A stretch of 64,000 bases of DNA. Source: Dermanyssus gallinae. Lineage: Eukaryota > Arthropoda > Arachnida > Mesostigmata > Dermanyssidae. Positions within the stretch are counted from its first letter, which is position 1. The number at the start of each line of letters is the position of its first letter. The stretch lies in the NCBI GenBank assembly GCA_003439945.1, contig QVRM01001757.1, positions 191,001 to 255,000 on the forward strand, given 5' to 3'. Positions 12,401 through 23,597 of the stretch are shown here, in pieces. A program made the position numbers and the translations under genes. The notes beneath the pieces were generated by a model. The model ran no database searches. It worked only from the letters and a program-made list of their open reading frames with translations, and was not told the origin of the DNA.

Positions 12401-13662
12401 CCTGTTGCGGTCACCAAAACTAGTGGAAGATGTGCGCCATGGTTTTTGTTCAAGTTCTTGTTATCTGGCATTGTGATGCGAGTCTGTCGTCTGCAAGTGT
12501 AGAGATGGCCAATATAGGTTTCAAGGCTTCCGCAATCGTCTACTCTCGGTTCCTGCCAAATGAGTACGAAGGCCCTTTAGAATCCGGGCGACGTCTGTTA
12601 AAACGCTTCCAACGTGTCAGCGCGACACCTTGTTACGAATGTTCTTCTTTGTGGTAAATTTAGAAGCGTGCCGCGGCTAAATATGACCGCTCAGTTATAT
12701 ATGTATATATATATATAAATATATATAAATATATATATTTACTGATTTATATATTTCTTCGTACCGAGCTCTTACTGTAGTTAGCTCTGTTTTTGTCTAA
12801 GTAACGCAAGATACAAATATACTTTTCAGTGTCGACGTAAGAATGTATTGGTTCTTTAAAAGATAATAAAGGGTTAACCATGAACTAGAGTATGAACAGT
12901 ACTAATGATGACCAATAGTAAAATAATTACAACATCAGTAATATCGATGATAACCGACGTTAATGTTATAAAAATGTACCTCTTGTGCACACGATGGTAT
13001 TCAATTCATATCAAACTGGTTATTTACGGAATTGCATACATTCACATGCTTAAGTTCTCGTTATGAAAAGTGGTACAAAGGGTGTGGGGATAAAAGGAGA
13101 AAAAGATGATAATAAAAACAGAGGTTAATACCTATACCATATGATTGGCGACACTGACACACAAGGTAAAGGAGCACACTGAGTTACAACTTGACAGAAA
13201 ATATAACTCGAAATGGCAAGTAAACTGTAAAATTAGACCAACGCCCTAAACAGGTCAAGGACTTCAAGTAACGGATATTGTATAAGCAGCTATATACTGC
13301 CAACGGATTCTCATCGAGCATCTCAGCATATTAAGCGTTGTTTTTCAAATTAGCTTTAGCTGCGAATTTAATACATTCGAATTTAATACGTATCTATCTA
13401 TTTCATTCACGACCACTATTATCTACTACGAATATTTGCGGCATGAGAAGTAGCCGCCGATCGACTCCCTAATTGTGCCGTACTTTCTTTTAACACACGT
13501 GTTATCGCGCTTCATACTTGATTTGTCTTGCATTAGAGACCGCCCCGTAATTAACCTTGAAAAGAATGAATGAATTACTCGTGTGAGCGCCAATGCGAGT
13601 GGATGTGTGTGTGACAATGGACAAGAGATGATGACCACCATAATGATGATGATGATGATGAT

Positions 13663-13715
<53 letters not shown>

Positions 13716-13933
13716 TGGAAAGCCGACTAAGTGGCGGTAAATGAGTGGCGACCACTACATTGTGCGCTCAGTGTCAACTTGGTACTAAGTGTAATGTGGT
13801 TCGAACCGAAATAATACTGAACAGGTGACAGCGGCGGAGGGGTATGCTCGACACTGACTTCGAATGTTCGTAGTATTGTCATAGGTTACCACTACGCACA
13901 GTCATACGACAGCTGCTCTGATAACTTAGATTG

Positions 13934-13976
<43 letters not shown>

Positions 13977-14231
13977 TGAATTTGATGAGATCAAGCACAA
14001 CTTGTCAATTCAATAATTTCTAACTAAGATTTTACTGCATAATGACTAGAAAAAAATACAGAGAACTTTGCTGTGTCTCAATGACATAATTGTTTTTTTT
14101 TCGATTATGTATTTTTCTTTTTTCAAGCCGTTTCTTCTTAAGAGATCAAAAGAAATACATTTAAGAAACTTTGTCGCGTAATAAGCATTTATATTGCTTT
14201 CTATATATTAGCCCCCCTGCTAAAGGGTGTG

Positions 14232-14273
<42 letters not shown>

Positions 14274-15039
14274 GATATTCTAAGAATCTTCAACGTCCCC
14301 GTTTACTGCCCCCTCCCCCCCCCCATTACTAATAACCCATGTACAGTAACCACGATATCAGGCGATGTGATAATTCGCGTTCTGGTAACATATAACGAGT
14401 TAGCCATGCATTATGATAGTAGTAGACTATAATAGAATTAAACAACAAGGCGCCACGATTTAAGCAGTTCGGCTCCCTAATTAAGTTGACTTTCCTCTCC
14501 TTTCTATCGAGTTATCTCGGATTTGCTGTTTGATTGTATCAATTATCCTCGTAACGACGTTGGACAGACAACATCGTGAGCCGGTATACTGGGTTCATGT
14601 GTTTATTTGGAGTTTGGAGTGTATCGTCGTCTGTTAGAAGTGAGTCTAAGCCTGGACGCGTGTGTCTCTCTGCATGAGTGTGTTTGTGAAAAAGCGCACA
14701 CAGAAGACAGAACGACGCGCATCTTTTCCGCGCCAACTCAAAACGTGCCCTAAGCCTTTTCTCATTAACTGTTCGAACTCGACGAACATTTGTTACAACG
14801 ATAGACAAATAGACACTGACGAAGGCGTTCGATTTTTTTTCTCCTTTTCTTTTCATTAGCTTTTACCCAACACAGACACAATTCGAATCGCTGCATTGTG
14901 GCGGCGGCGGCGGTGGCGAACGTGGTGATGGTGCTGATGTAAGTAGGCATTATTGCTAGCCATGCGTTTTCCATTCTTAGGCTGCTGGTTTTATTCTTCT
15001 ATTTTTAGACCATCGTCCGTCCTCGCAAAAAAAAACACC
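12401..15039. other. AT-rich intergenic DNA with (TA)n tracts
   Basis: No recognised gene. Microsatellites: TA/TAAA at 12.70-12.75 kb, ATG then TA at 13640-13713, TA at 13936-13970 and 14234-14272, poly-C at 14.32 kb. A GC-richer stretch with GGC triplets near 14.90 kb leads into the eIF4A promoter island. Confidence 0.5.
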
Positions 15040-15257
15040 GCCGAAAATTGGCACCCCCGCGTTCTTTAGCTGCCACCGCAGCCGCGTTCCCGCCCGGCCC
15101 GGCCCGCCCAACGTGCGACGCTAGCCCGAAATTCGAAATTTGGCGCCACCGGCCACGCGCCGAGCTGCAGCTCCCGGCCGTCCGACCGCCCGCCCGACCG
15201 CCCGCCCGGCCGACCGCCCGTCCCTCGCCGGCCGGCGTCGCTTCGCCTACCCAGGCG

Positions 15258-15287
15258 TATTTAAAGGCCGACCGGTGGCGCCATCTT
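15258..15287 (+). promoter_or_regulatory. eIF4A core promoter: TATA-like box and YY1-like element
   Basis: TATTTAAA lies at 15258-15265, and GCGCCATCTT, the reverse complement of a YY1-type AAGATGGCGC site, lies at 15278-15287. Together they sit 85-115 bases upstream of the split start codon inside a GC-rich island. Position and motif fit a housekeeping translation-gene promoter, but this is inferred from sequence only. Confidence 0.5.
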
Positions 15288-15289
15288 AG

Positions 15290-15372
15290 AATGCGTCGAC
15301 AGTTCGAGGTGTTCTTTTCCGACGACCGTTCGTGTTGTGCGTGTTGCGTGTGCCGTCAATTTCGGTGAAAAT
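15290..15372 (+). other. eIF4A: eIF4A exon 1: 5' UTR plus first two bases of the start codon
   Basis: The exon ends ...GTGAAAAT and is followed by a strong donor GTGAGT at 15373. The last two bases, A and T, form the first two thirds of the initiator codon. The 5' boundary is an estimate, placed about 25-30 bases downstream of the TATA-like box; no cDNA support is available here. Confidence 0.7.
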
Positions 15373-15979
15373 GTGAGTGTTCTATTGCAGCGTGCCGTGC
15401 GGCGGCGTGCCGAACCGCGGCCCGGCCCGCCGGCGGACGTCGGCCGAGCGATCGCGGCCGGCCGCGGGCCGGATTTGCGGCCGAAAACGGCCGAAATCCG
15501 GCCCGCGGCCCGGAGCTCCACGTGAGGTTCGGTGGCGGCCGAGGCCGGGCGTCGAGGCCTGCTTTGCGCTCCTCGATGCGCTCCTCGCTGCTACCGCCTT
15601 CGCCGTCGATCGGCGCCGCTCGTGTCGATCGTCGCCGGGCGCCGGTGGTGGCCGGGATCGTCCGCTGCGAACCGGCGACACGCTTGCTGCCTAACTACTT
15701 ACACTACTTACACTACGCTGCGATCATTATTGCGATAATGATGACGATGATGATGATGATGATGATAGGTATAATCGTCTCTCATATCCATGTTGTAGGT
15801 GTGGGCTACTACCTACTACCTACTACTACGACTACTATTGCTACTACTGCTACTATTCTGCTTGTGTTGCTGCTGTTGCTGATGCTGTTGAGCTGCTGGG
15901 CGGCGCATCGTATCGCCTAACTGTGTCGTGACTGTTGTCGCCATCGTGGTCGCCGGTAACGACGACGTTTCATTTCTCG

Positions 15980-16010
<31 letters not shown>

Positions 16011-18880
16011 TTGCGGCATTATCGTTTTGTGGGCTACCCAGTCACCGAGAGCGCCACTACCGAGCGGCTACCGGGAACAAAAAAAAAACCGAGTTCATCG
16101 ATAAGAAAGCCGACCGACCGGCAGAGGTCGGGTTGGCTTGGCTCATGTCGGATGACTCGTTTCGTGGACTCTCGACAATTTTTGTCTATCTGTCTATCTG
16201 GCTGGCTGGCTGGATGGCCTGCCTGATGGCTTTGTGACTGTTTATGTCTCTGTCTGTCTGTTTGATTGTCTATCTGTCTGATTAACGGTCTTTCTGTCTG
16301 TCTGTCTGATTAACGGTCTTTCTGTCTGTCTGTCGGCCTGATTGACTGACTAACTGATTGACGGATGGCTAGAATGACGGGGGCACGGCCACAACGAGAA
16401 CCGCCATTCGATGCCGCGCTCGTTCTAAGATATCGTAGGAAATTTCGGCCCAGCGGCTAGCAGTGGCTGTAGTTGTAATTGAAGGATCGGCGGATTGATT
16501 TCGCCGCCATGCCTTATCGTTGCTGGCTGCGTTAGTAGTAGTCATAGTCATAGCCGGTGGTAACGATGGTAGCGTCTCCATCACCATCACCACCACCATC
16601 ATTACTACTACTACTACAACTACAACGCCGTTACTACAACAATCACCACCACCACCACCACGCTCTATCGGCCAACGACGAAAATGGCTCGCTCGAGCCA
16701 GGAAAGTCCTAGTTTTAGGCCAATCCATCGTCGAGTTGAAGTGCCGAAGTTCCCGGCCGGTCAGCTTATAATATCATTATTAGAATTATGATGATTATTA
16801 TTATTATTTATTATTAATATATGACCGCCTATGATGGAGCCTATGACAGAGCAGCAGCGGCGACGACGACGACGACGTTCATTGAGAAACTCTGTGGTTG
16901 ACGGCTACCGCCGCCGGGTGCTGCAGCAGCAGCAGCAGCAGCCGACAGCGACGTGTCTAGGCCTATCGCGCTTCGGATGCCGGCCGGTTGCCCAAAATCC
17001 ACCCGCCCAAATCGCACGCGCCGGTCGGCGAATCATTCATGAATTACCAATCGGTCCCCAGTCAACTAGCCTAACTAGAGCCCGGCCTAACTAACTAACG
17101 AACTAACTAGGTAGTTATCTCAATCTGGCTCAAGTATCTATATATATATATATATATCGGTAGTTAGCTGCATCTGCTGCTGCTGCTGCTGTGTCTCGGT
17201 AGACGGTAGAGTTCACTCGGCGAGTAGTCGCCGTGAGTCGTGCCTATATACATTCATATACATTCATATATATATATATATATATATCCTCAATCCGCAG
17301 CGCAAATCGAGCGCCTGCCTACGCTGTTGGTTAGTTGAGATCTAGGGTTTCCCCGACAGTTGGCAACAAAGTTCGTTAAGCGGGGCATATCTCTTTTTCT
17401 ATCTCTCTTGGTCGCTCTCTCTCTCTCTCTCTCTGAATCTGGGTATTGTTTGTCGGATGTTCCTTCCCGGGCTGGCATCTACGTTGCTACCCTTGTCTTC
17501 ACCATTATAGCCCTGCAGCAGCCAGTGTCTCTGTTGGCGATGATTAGCGTGACTTGACGGGTTGTTGTTGTTGTTGATGATGATGATGATGACGACGACG
17601 ATGATGATGATGGCGATGATGATTGGATGGCTAGAGCAGGGAGAGGTGCACGTTTTTTCGATGGTCGAAAACGTGGCCGAACCGTACCTACCACCACCGT
17701 GCAGCGTAACGAATAATGCGAGCGAAAGATTGGCCGGGCGCGACATCGCCATGGCGCGGCGTTCGTTTGTTCGACGTGCCGGCGATGACTCGTTTCGTCT
17801 TGATGATTTTTCTGTCAGTTTGTCCTGTCCGTCCCTTCGGCTGTCCCTTAGTATTTTAGGATGTTTGTCTGTCTGCATTATTTCATTGGCTGGTGACAGT
17901 GTGCTGCTGCTGTTGTTGTTGTTGTTGTGTGACGATGACAGTGGTGTGATTGTAGCGGTAATGATAAGCACGGTTAGGATGTATATTTTGTATGATATGA
18001 AATCATTTTTGCATGACATCATGCCGATTGTTATGCCCCCTCCCTCCAATGATGATGATGATGATGATGATGACGACGATGATGATAATGATGTTGATAG
18101 TTACATTTAATTAAGTTATTACACATAAAGTTACAATTAATAATATATATAGAATAGTGATGAGCTCGCCGTCGTCGTTCCGTCGTAATTCTTGCTAAAT
18201 GCTGAGCCAGCCGGCGCCGAAATCGGCAGCGTTCGTTGATCGCCGGCGGCTGCGGAGCGAGCAATTGTGAAGCCTCCGCAGTTTGGTACTTCCCCCTCCC
18301 TCTCTCTCCTTTGTGCCTTCCTCCTTCATTGTGCTTGTTGTACAGCACAAGCAGCACCCCCGGCTGCCAGCCAGCCAACAGCCTCCGGCGGAGACCCCCC
18401 GCCCTCGCTTCCCCGATGCTGCTGGCTGGGGTAGTCGGTGGTGGTGGGGGTGGTGGTGGAGTTTGCGACCGCATGGTGCCAACACTAGGTAACGGCCTAG
18501 TGGGTAGCGACGCCGCCGCCGCAGCGGCCGCCAACGTTGCCTTAAGGGGTAATGGTGGCTGCTCCGGCGCAGAGGGGTGAACGGCGAGCGGACGGCAACA
18601 AGAAACACAGCTAGAGTGGCCCGACGATTTTTCCTCTTGTTTTTTCGCTGGTGGTTCTTTATCGTTTACATTGTAAGCGCTTGCGAGTTGCGAGTGTGTT
18701 ACCCTCCCCCCCCCCCCCCCACCAGTTCCTTCCTGCCAGACGATGGACGGGGGTGCCATGTAGTTTGTAGCTAGTATTGCTGTATTCGCCGTGTTTCACT
18801 GCGTGTTGTTGGCGAATCATAAATAGTTTGCTAACTAAACTAGTTGTACATACCTAGTTCTATATGTCATACGTGTTTAG

Positions 18881-18916
<36 letters not shown>

Positions 18917-18989
18917 TGTTATCACATGCACTGCAGAGCTAATTGGTGCTGATACTCCCGTGTTGTCGAAATTTTCTCTTTCTATGCAT

Positions 18990-19044
<55 letters not shown>

Positions 19045-19933
19045 TCATAAGTGTTTTTTCTTGTTCTCCTTCGCACGACGAACTTCGTGCTATTATTATT
19101 CGTAAACTCTGATCATCGTTGAAAGACTATCAAATCATCGCTTAATCATCAATAATTTTAAATCACCGTTAATACAATGATGATAATAATACTACAGGGG
19201 CGGCAGCTTTTCTCACGCTCCGCTAGTTTTCCGCTTGGTCGCTTGGTTGGTCGGCCGCTGTTCACCTACTACCAGCCGATAGAGATTTGTGCGGTTTATC
19301 TGTATATCTGTCTATCTGTCTATCTGTCTTTTGTCTGTCTGTCCGCCTGCCTGTACGTTACGGTATGCTGCAACTGCTGATGACCAGCAACTTTTGGTCG
19401 AATGCTGCTGCTGCTGCTGCTGCTGTGGCTACAGTGGCTGCTTAGTCAGATAGTTGAGCTGTTGTTGTGTTTGAACCACCTTGTTTCTCGTACATTCGGC
19501 TACGCGCCGATTATGACGCGCCGGCGGCTGCGGCAACGGCGGCCTGTCGGCGACATGATGTCATCATTTGTCGTCGTTGTCGCCGTCGTCGTTGTCGTCA
19601 TCCGAGTGACAACAAATGGCGGTATTCTGCTGCTTATTTACTTGCGTCTCACTTGCTCTCCTTCGTGTGCTCTCCTCCATTTCTTTCTCCGTATTTCATT
19701 TTTTCTGCCCTTTCTTTCTTCTTTTGCTGTTATCTCCCTCTCTCGCGTTGTCTCATAGAGTTAATTGAACCCACGATGCCGATGAGTCATCATCGACCAC
19801 GCGCCGTCACACGTTGTGCCGGTTTCTCCTCCCCCACGCGCCCTCCCTCCTCCTCCATTTTTGAGAGTCAGCCGCCGAATCGTTCTGGCTCGCTGCTGCT
19901 GCTGCTGGCATCATGTGTTCGCTTGCTATGATG

Positions 19934-19965
<32 letters not shown>

Positions 19966-22900
19966 TATGATTATTATTATTATTATTATTATATTTATAA
20001 TATTATTATGGCGGTAGCTCATCATAACTCTGACGTTCGCTGATCACTGCTGCTACTGTTGATGTTGCTCCTCCCGACAACGACAGATTTGAGCCGGCGA
20101 AACAAGTCGAACGAACCCTGACAGCCAACCAGGCAGCCCATTCGCCGCCGGTGGTGATGATGGTACTTCTTTCTGTCAGCGTTCTTTTTCTCGTGTTCGA
20201 AAGCCTCGCGCTAGTGCAGGCGAGGAAGGAGATACGTGCCTCTGCACTCCCTCTGGTGGCACGCTTACTTCTGTTGCTGCCGCTGCTGCTGCTGCTGCGC
20301 TTTATTTGATGATTTATTTATGTCTATTCTCTTTTGTCACGTAAACACGACACGGCTGGTTGGCGTCCGTAGCTTGTGGCTAGAGAAGCTTGTGATGCTG
20401 CTCTATGATGGCAGTGATGCTGCAATGCAGCTTGTCATGCCAAAGTTCCCCATGGTGGTGATGGTCGTCTTGTTGTTGTTGGTGGTGGTGTTGTTGTCGT
20501 CGTTGTTGGTGTTGTTGTTGTTGTCGTTGTTGGTGTTATTGTTGTTGTCGTTGTTGGTGTTATTGTTGTTGTTGTTGTTGTCGTTGTTGGTGTTATTGTT
20601 GTTGTTGTTGTTGTCGTTGTTGGTGTTATTGTTGTTGTTGACGGTGATGATGATGATAGCCACGGCGCCAATGCCAATAATCCATCACAGTTTGCTTGGG
20701 ATAGGTCGGATTATTAGCTCGTAGCCGCTTCGGTTGTGCTTCGGTTGTATTCGGCACGCTGTCGCCACGATGGTGGTGGCCATATAAGACCATACAAATA
20801 ATAGAAACACATCAACAACAGCCTGCAGCCGAATCAGCCGACTTGGCGGTCGCGTTGGCGCCGTGTAAATAACGCTGGCATATACTATATATATATATAG
20901 AGTACACCGGAATAGCACAGACATTCGAGTCTAGTTATAACAGTACTACAGTTGAGAGAAGTTTGTTGAAGCAGGCGTGGTTGAACAATCATTGTAGTAG
21001 TAATAGTAGTAGATAAAAAGCTACAATTTTCTGCAAACTTCTTTTTATCTTTAACATTTTTTAAAATTATTTTTTAAAGATACTTAAAAAAAGTATTTTT
21101 GTATCACTTCTAGGTTCTCTCTATCATATATATATATATATATATATATATCAGCATTTTACTACGTCATTCGAACCTTTACGTCACACGGACTCCTGTT
21201 TAGCGGCTGGTCATTCCGATTACGTATCCTACGTATTACGTGTATATTGTCTGTGTGCGTCTTATGCGGACGGCAATCGCGCGTAGAATATATATATATA
21301 TATATATATATATGGAATTATGTTGGCTCACATTTAATCGGCGCATTTGTTGACTTCACCCGTTAAGAGCATCTACTGTTTTATCAATTAAAGAGTGTTA
21401 ATAACCGGCTCAGCAGGTCGGTTCGGTGATTCTCGCTCAGGCGCTTTGCGCAGGCTGAAGGTCCACACTCATTGGGTGAGATCATATGCTCTCCTAAGGT
21501 CCCGTCTGTCATGGTCACTATTAACCTGCGGTTGGGCACACGGCAGGAAACGGCGACAGGCAGAAAGGCGTCGTTACGGTTATTGCCGTTTCGGGAGAAT
21601 GGACTAAGTCAGCGAAACAGATCTGCCACGGTCAATGAATCCTCTTTGCGGTGGCTTCGCTTTACTGTGGATTGGCTCCAGTCGCCATCCACCGCACTGT
21701 GCTGCCACATGCCTTCGAGGAAATTTTGTCACGATCTTCTATAATACCAACGGTGATCGCACTGATGCAGTAACATAGACTAGTGGACGCGTGATTGGTG
21801 CTGAGATATGTATATATGTATATATATATATATATTTATTGCTAATATATCGTCTCGATAATCATCCCCATAGTGTTGGCTGTAGTTTGGCCTTGAAAAG
21901 CACGTATATTTCAGGATGATTTCAGGTGATTGATTTTAGTTCACTTCCAAGTGTGAATGATTGTCTCTACTATTGCTATGATTGTGGTTTTAGTGTTCAG
22001 TAACGGTAGTAGTATAGGTAACGACGATTTTAAGCCTTTGGGAGAATCACTATTTCGCTAGCGATTGCGTATCGATGCTCTGTGCCGCCGAGCTGTTGTT
22101 ATCATGTCATTTCAGTTATGAATCATACGGTATACCATACGCTGCTGGGATTGTCGAGTCGCCAGTGAAGCGCATCAGCGTAACCTGGCATTCTTTTCTA
22201 CCTTGTCTACCCATCGCACAGACACACACACACACAGCAGAGCGTCATGCATGCATGCATGCATGTTGTTGTACACGTGTCGACGTGATATATGTAGATC
22301 TAATCATCTACCAATGGCCGAGACTCTAACGACGAGGATAGCGGCTTGTAGTGAACCAATCCACGACAAACGATGATCTTGAATCACCATGAGTACAAAT
22401 AACGGATGATTATCGTGATAACTCGTGACTTGGTGGTCTGTTCGTTGGTCAAATAAGTAGTAGCTCGGTCAATATTTGATTATTTATGCCGGCCGGCCGG
22501 CCGGCGTTCTGTCAGGTATTTCGCGAAACCGCCACCGCCGCCGAAACGAGTGAACGTCACGCAACGGCACGCCATTATTGCTGTTCGTGTCGATCGGGTG
22601 GCGATGTCCACCGACGACAGAACAGTACCTGATGACGATGATGATGATGATTATGAAGAGACACTTACAATCCGTGACTTGTGGCGGCTGATAGCTGACA
22701 CCCAGTCGCAGCGTGTGTAACCACGCTTTGAGTGGGAGGAGCGTGTGGGAGGGGGGGGTGTCGTTGGCTTCAAAGTCAGGGGTTGAATTCGATACAAATA
22801 AGCAATGTATACCGCGACAGCATACACGTATGATGATAGATAGTACACAGTATGCTCACGCTGCGGCTGGGTTCTTTTCGTTTATAACTGAGTATTATTA

Positions 22901-23041
22901 TTTTCCGACTTGCAGGTCCAATCAAGACTGGGAAGGTAGCAACTATGGAGGTGCTTCCGGCGGCGAGGGCGGGGATGGAGGTGTCCCCGGCATGGAGCCC
23001 GAAGGACTCATTGAGGTAAGAATTACTTGTACTCACATGCC

Positions 23042-23072
<31 letters not shown>

Positions 23073-23561
23073 GATTGTTTCGGAAGTACTTTTGCTTTAA
23101 TTTTGACTCTTTGATTCTCCATACTTGCTACTATTGAGTATCATATATATGATGAAAATATTTACTACAATTTATTTTCCGAATTCTGTTGTGCCGTCCA
23201 TGGCTAACGTTGTCATCGTTACTACCGGACCATCGTCGTTCACCATCTGCAGTCGAACTACGATAAAGTGGTGGAGAGCTTCGATGCCATGAGCCTTCGC
23301 GAGGAGCTGCTCCGAGGCATCTACGCGTACGGTTTCGAACGGCCGTCGGCTATTCAACAGCGGGCCATCCTTCCCTGCATAGAAGGCCATGACGTCATCG
23401 CGCAGGCCCAGTCGGGTAAGTGAGGATGCGGCACCCTCAATAAGAATTCTGTCAATTCCTCTAATTGTCATAATCATTATTATCGTACACAAGTCTCTTA
23501 CTACTGCTGTTCCACATTTAGGTTTCTGTTTACGTATTGAAATAAGTTTACATTGTAAACA

Positions 23562-23597
<36 letters not shown>

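Larger units (their letters stand above)
15040..15700. other. GC-rich promoter island over the eIF4A 5' end
   Basis: This stretch is strikingly rich in C, G and CpG (runs of CCGCCCG, CGGCCG, GCCGGC) compared with the AT-rich surroundings. It covers the promoter, exon 1 and the first 300 bases of intron 1. Long open frames here on both strands are by-products of the low stop-codon density in GC-rich DNA, not genes. Confidence 0.75.
15373..22915 (+). other. eIF4A: eIF4A intron 1 (7.5 kb, repeat-rich)
   Basis: Starts GTGAGT and ends TTGCAG, interrupting the start codon after AT. It holds most of the window's triplet repeats: ATG, CTG/GTT, ACT/CAC and ATT arrays, (TCTG)n at 16.18-16.34 kb, (TA)n at 17.14, 17.27, 18.88, 19.00, 21.13, 21.29 and 21.82 kb, and poly-C at 18.71 kb. 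Open frames within it are low-complexity shadows. I recognised no transposon coding sequence, unlike the flanks. Confidence 0.85.

Noticed and set aside
13640..13713. Repeats as a CRISPR array
   Set aside because: These are simple ATG and TA microsatellites without spacers, in a eukaryotic genome.
15048..15694. Several long overlapping frames on both strands in the promoter island
   Set aside because: GC-rich DNA has few stop codons; the frames give Arg/Pro/Ala-rich low-complexity strings and overlap the eIF4A 5' end.
20403..20677. Minus-strand poly-Asn and poly-Thr proteins
   Set aside because: They are translations of the GTT triplet array in an intron, open in every frame.
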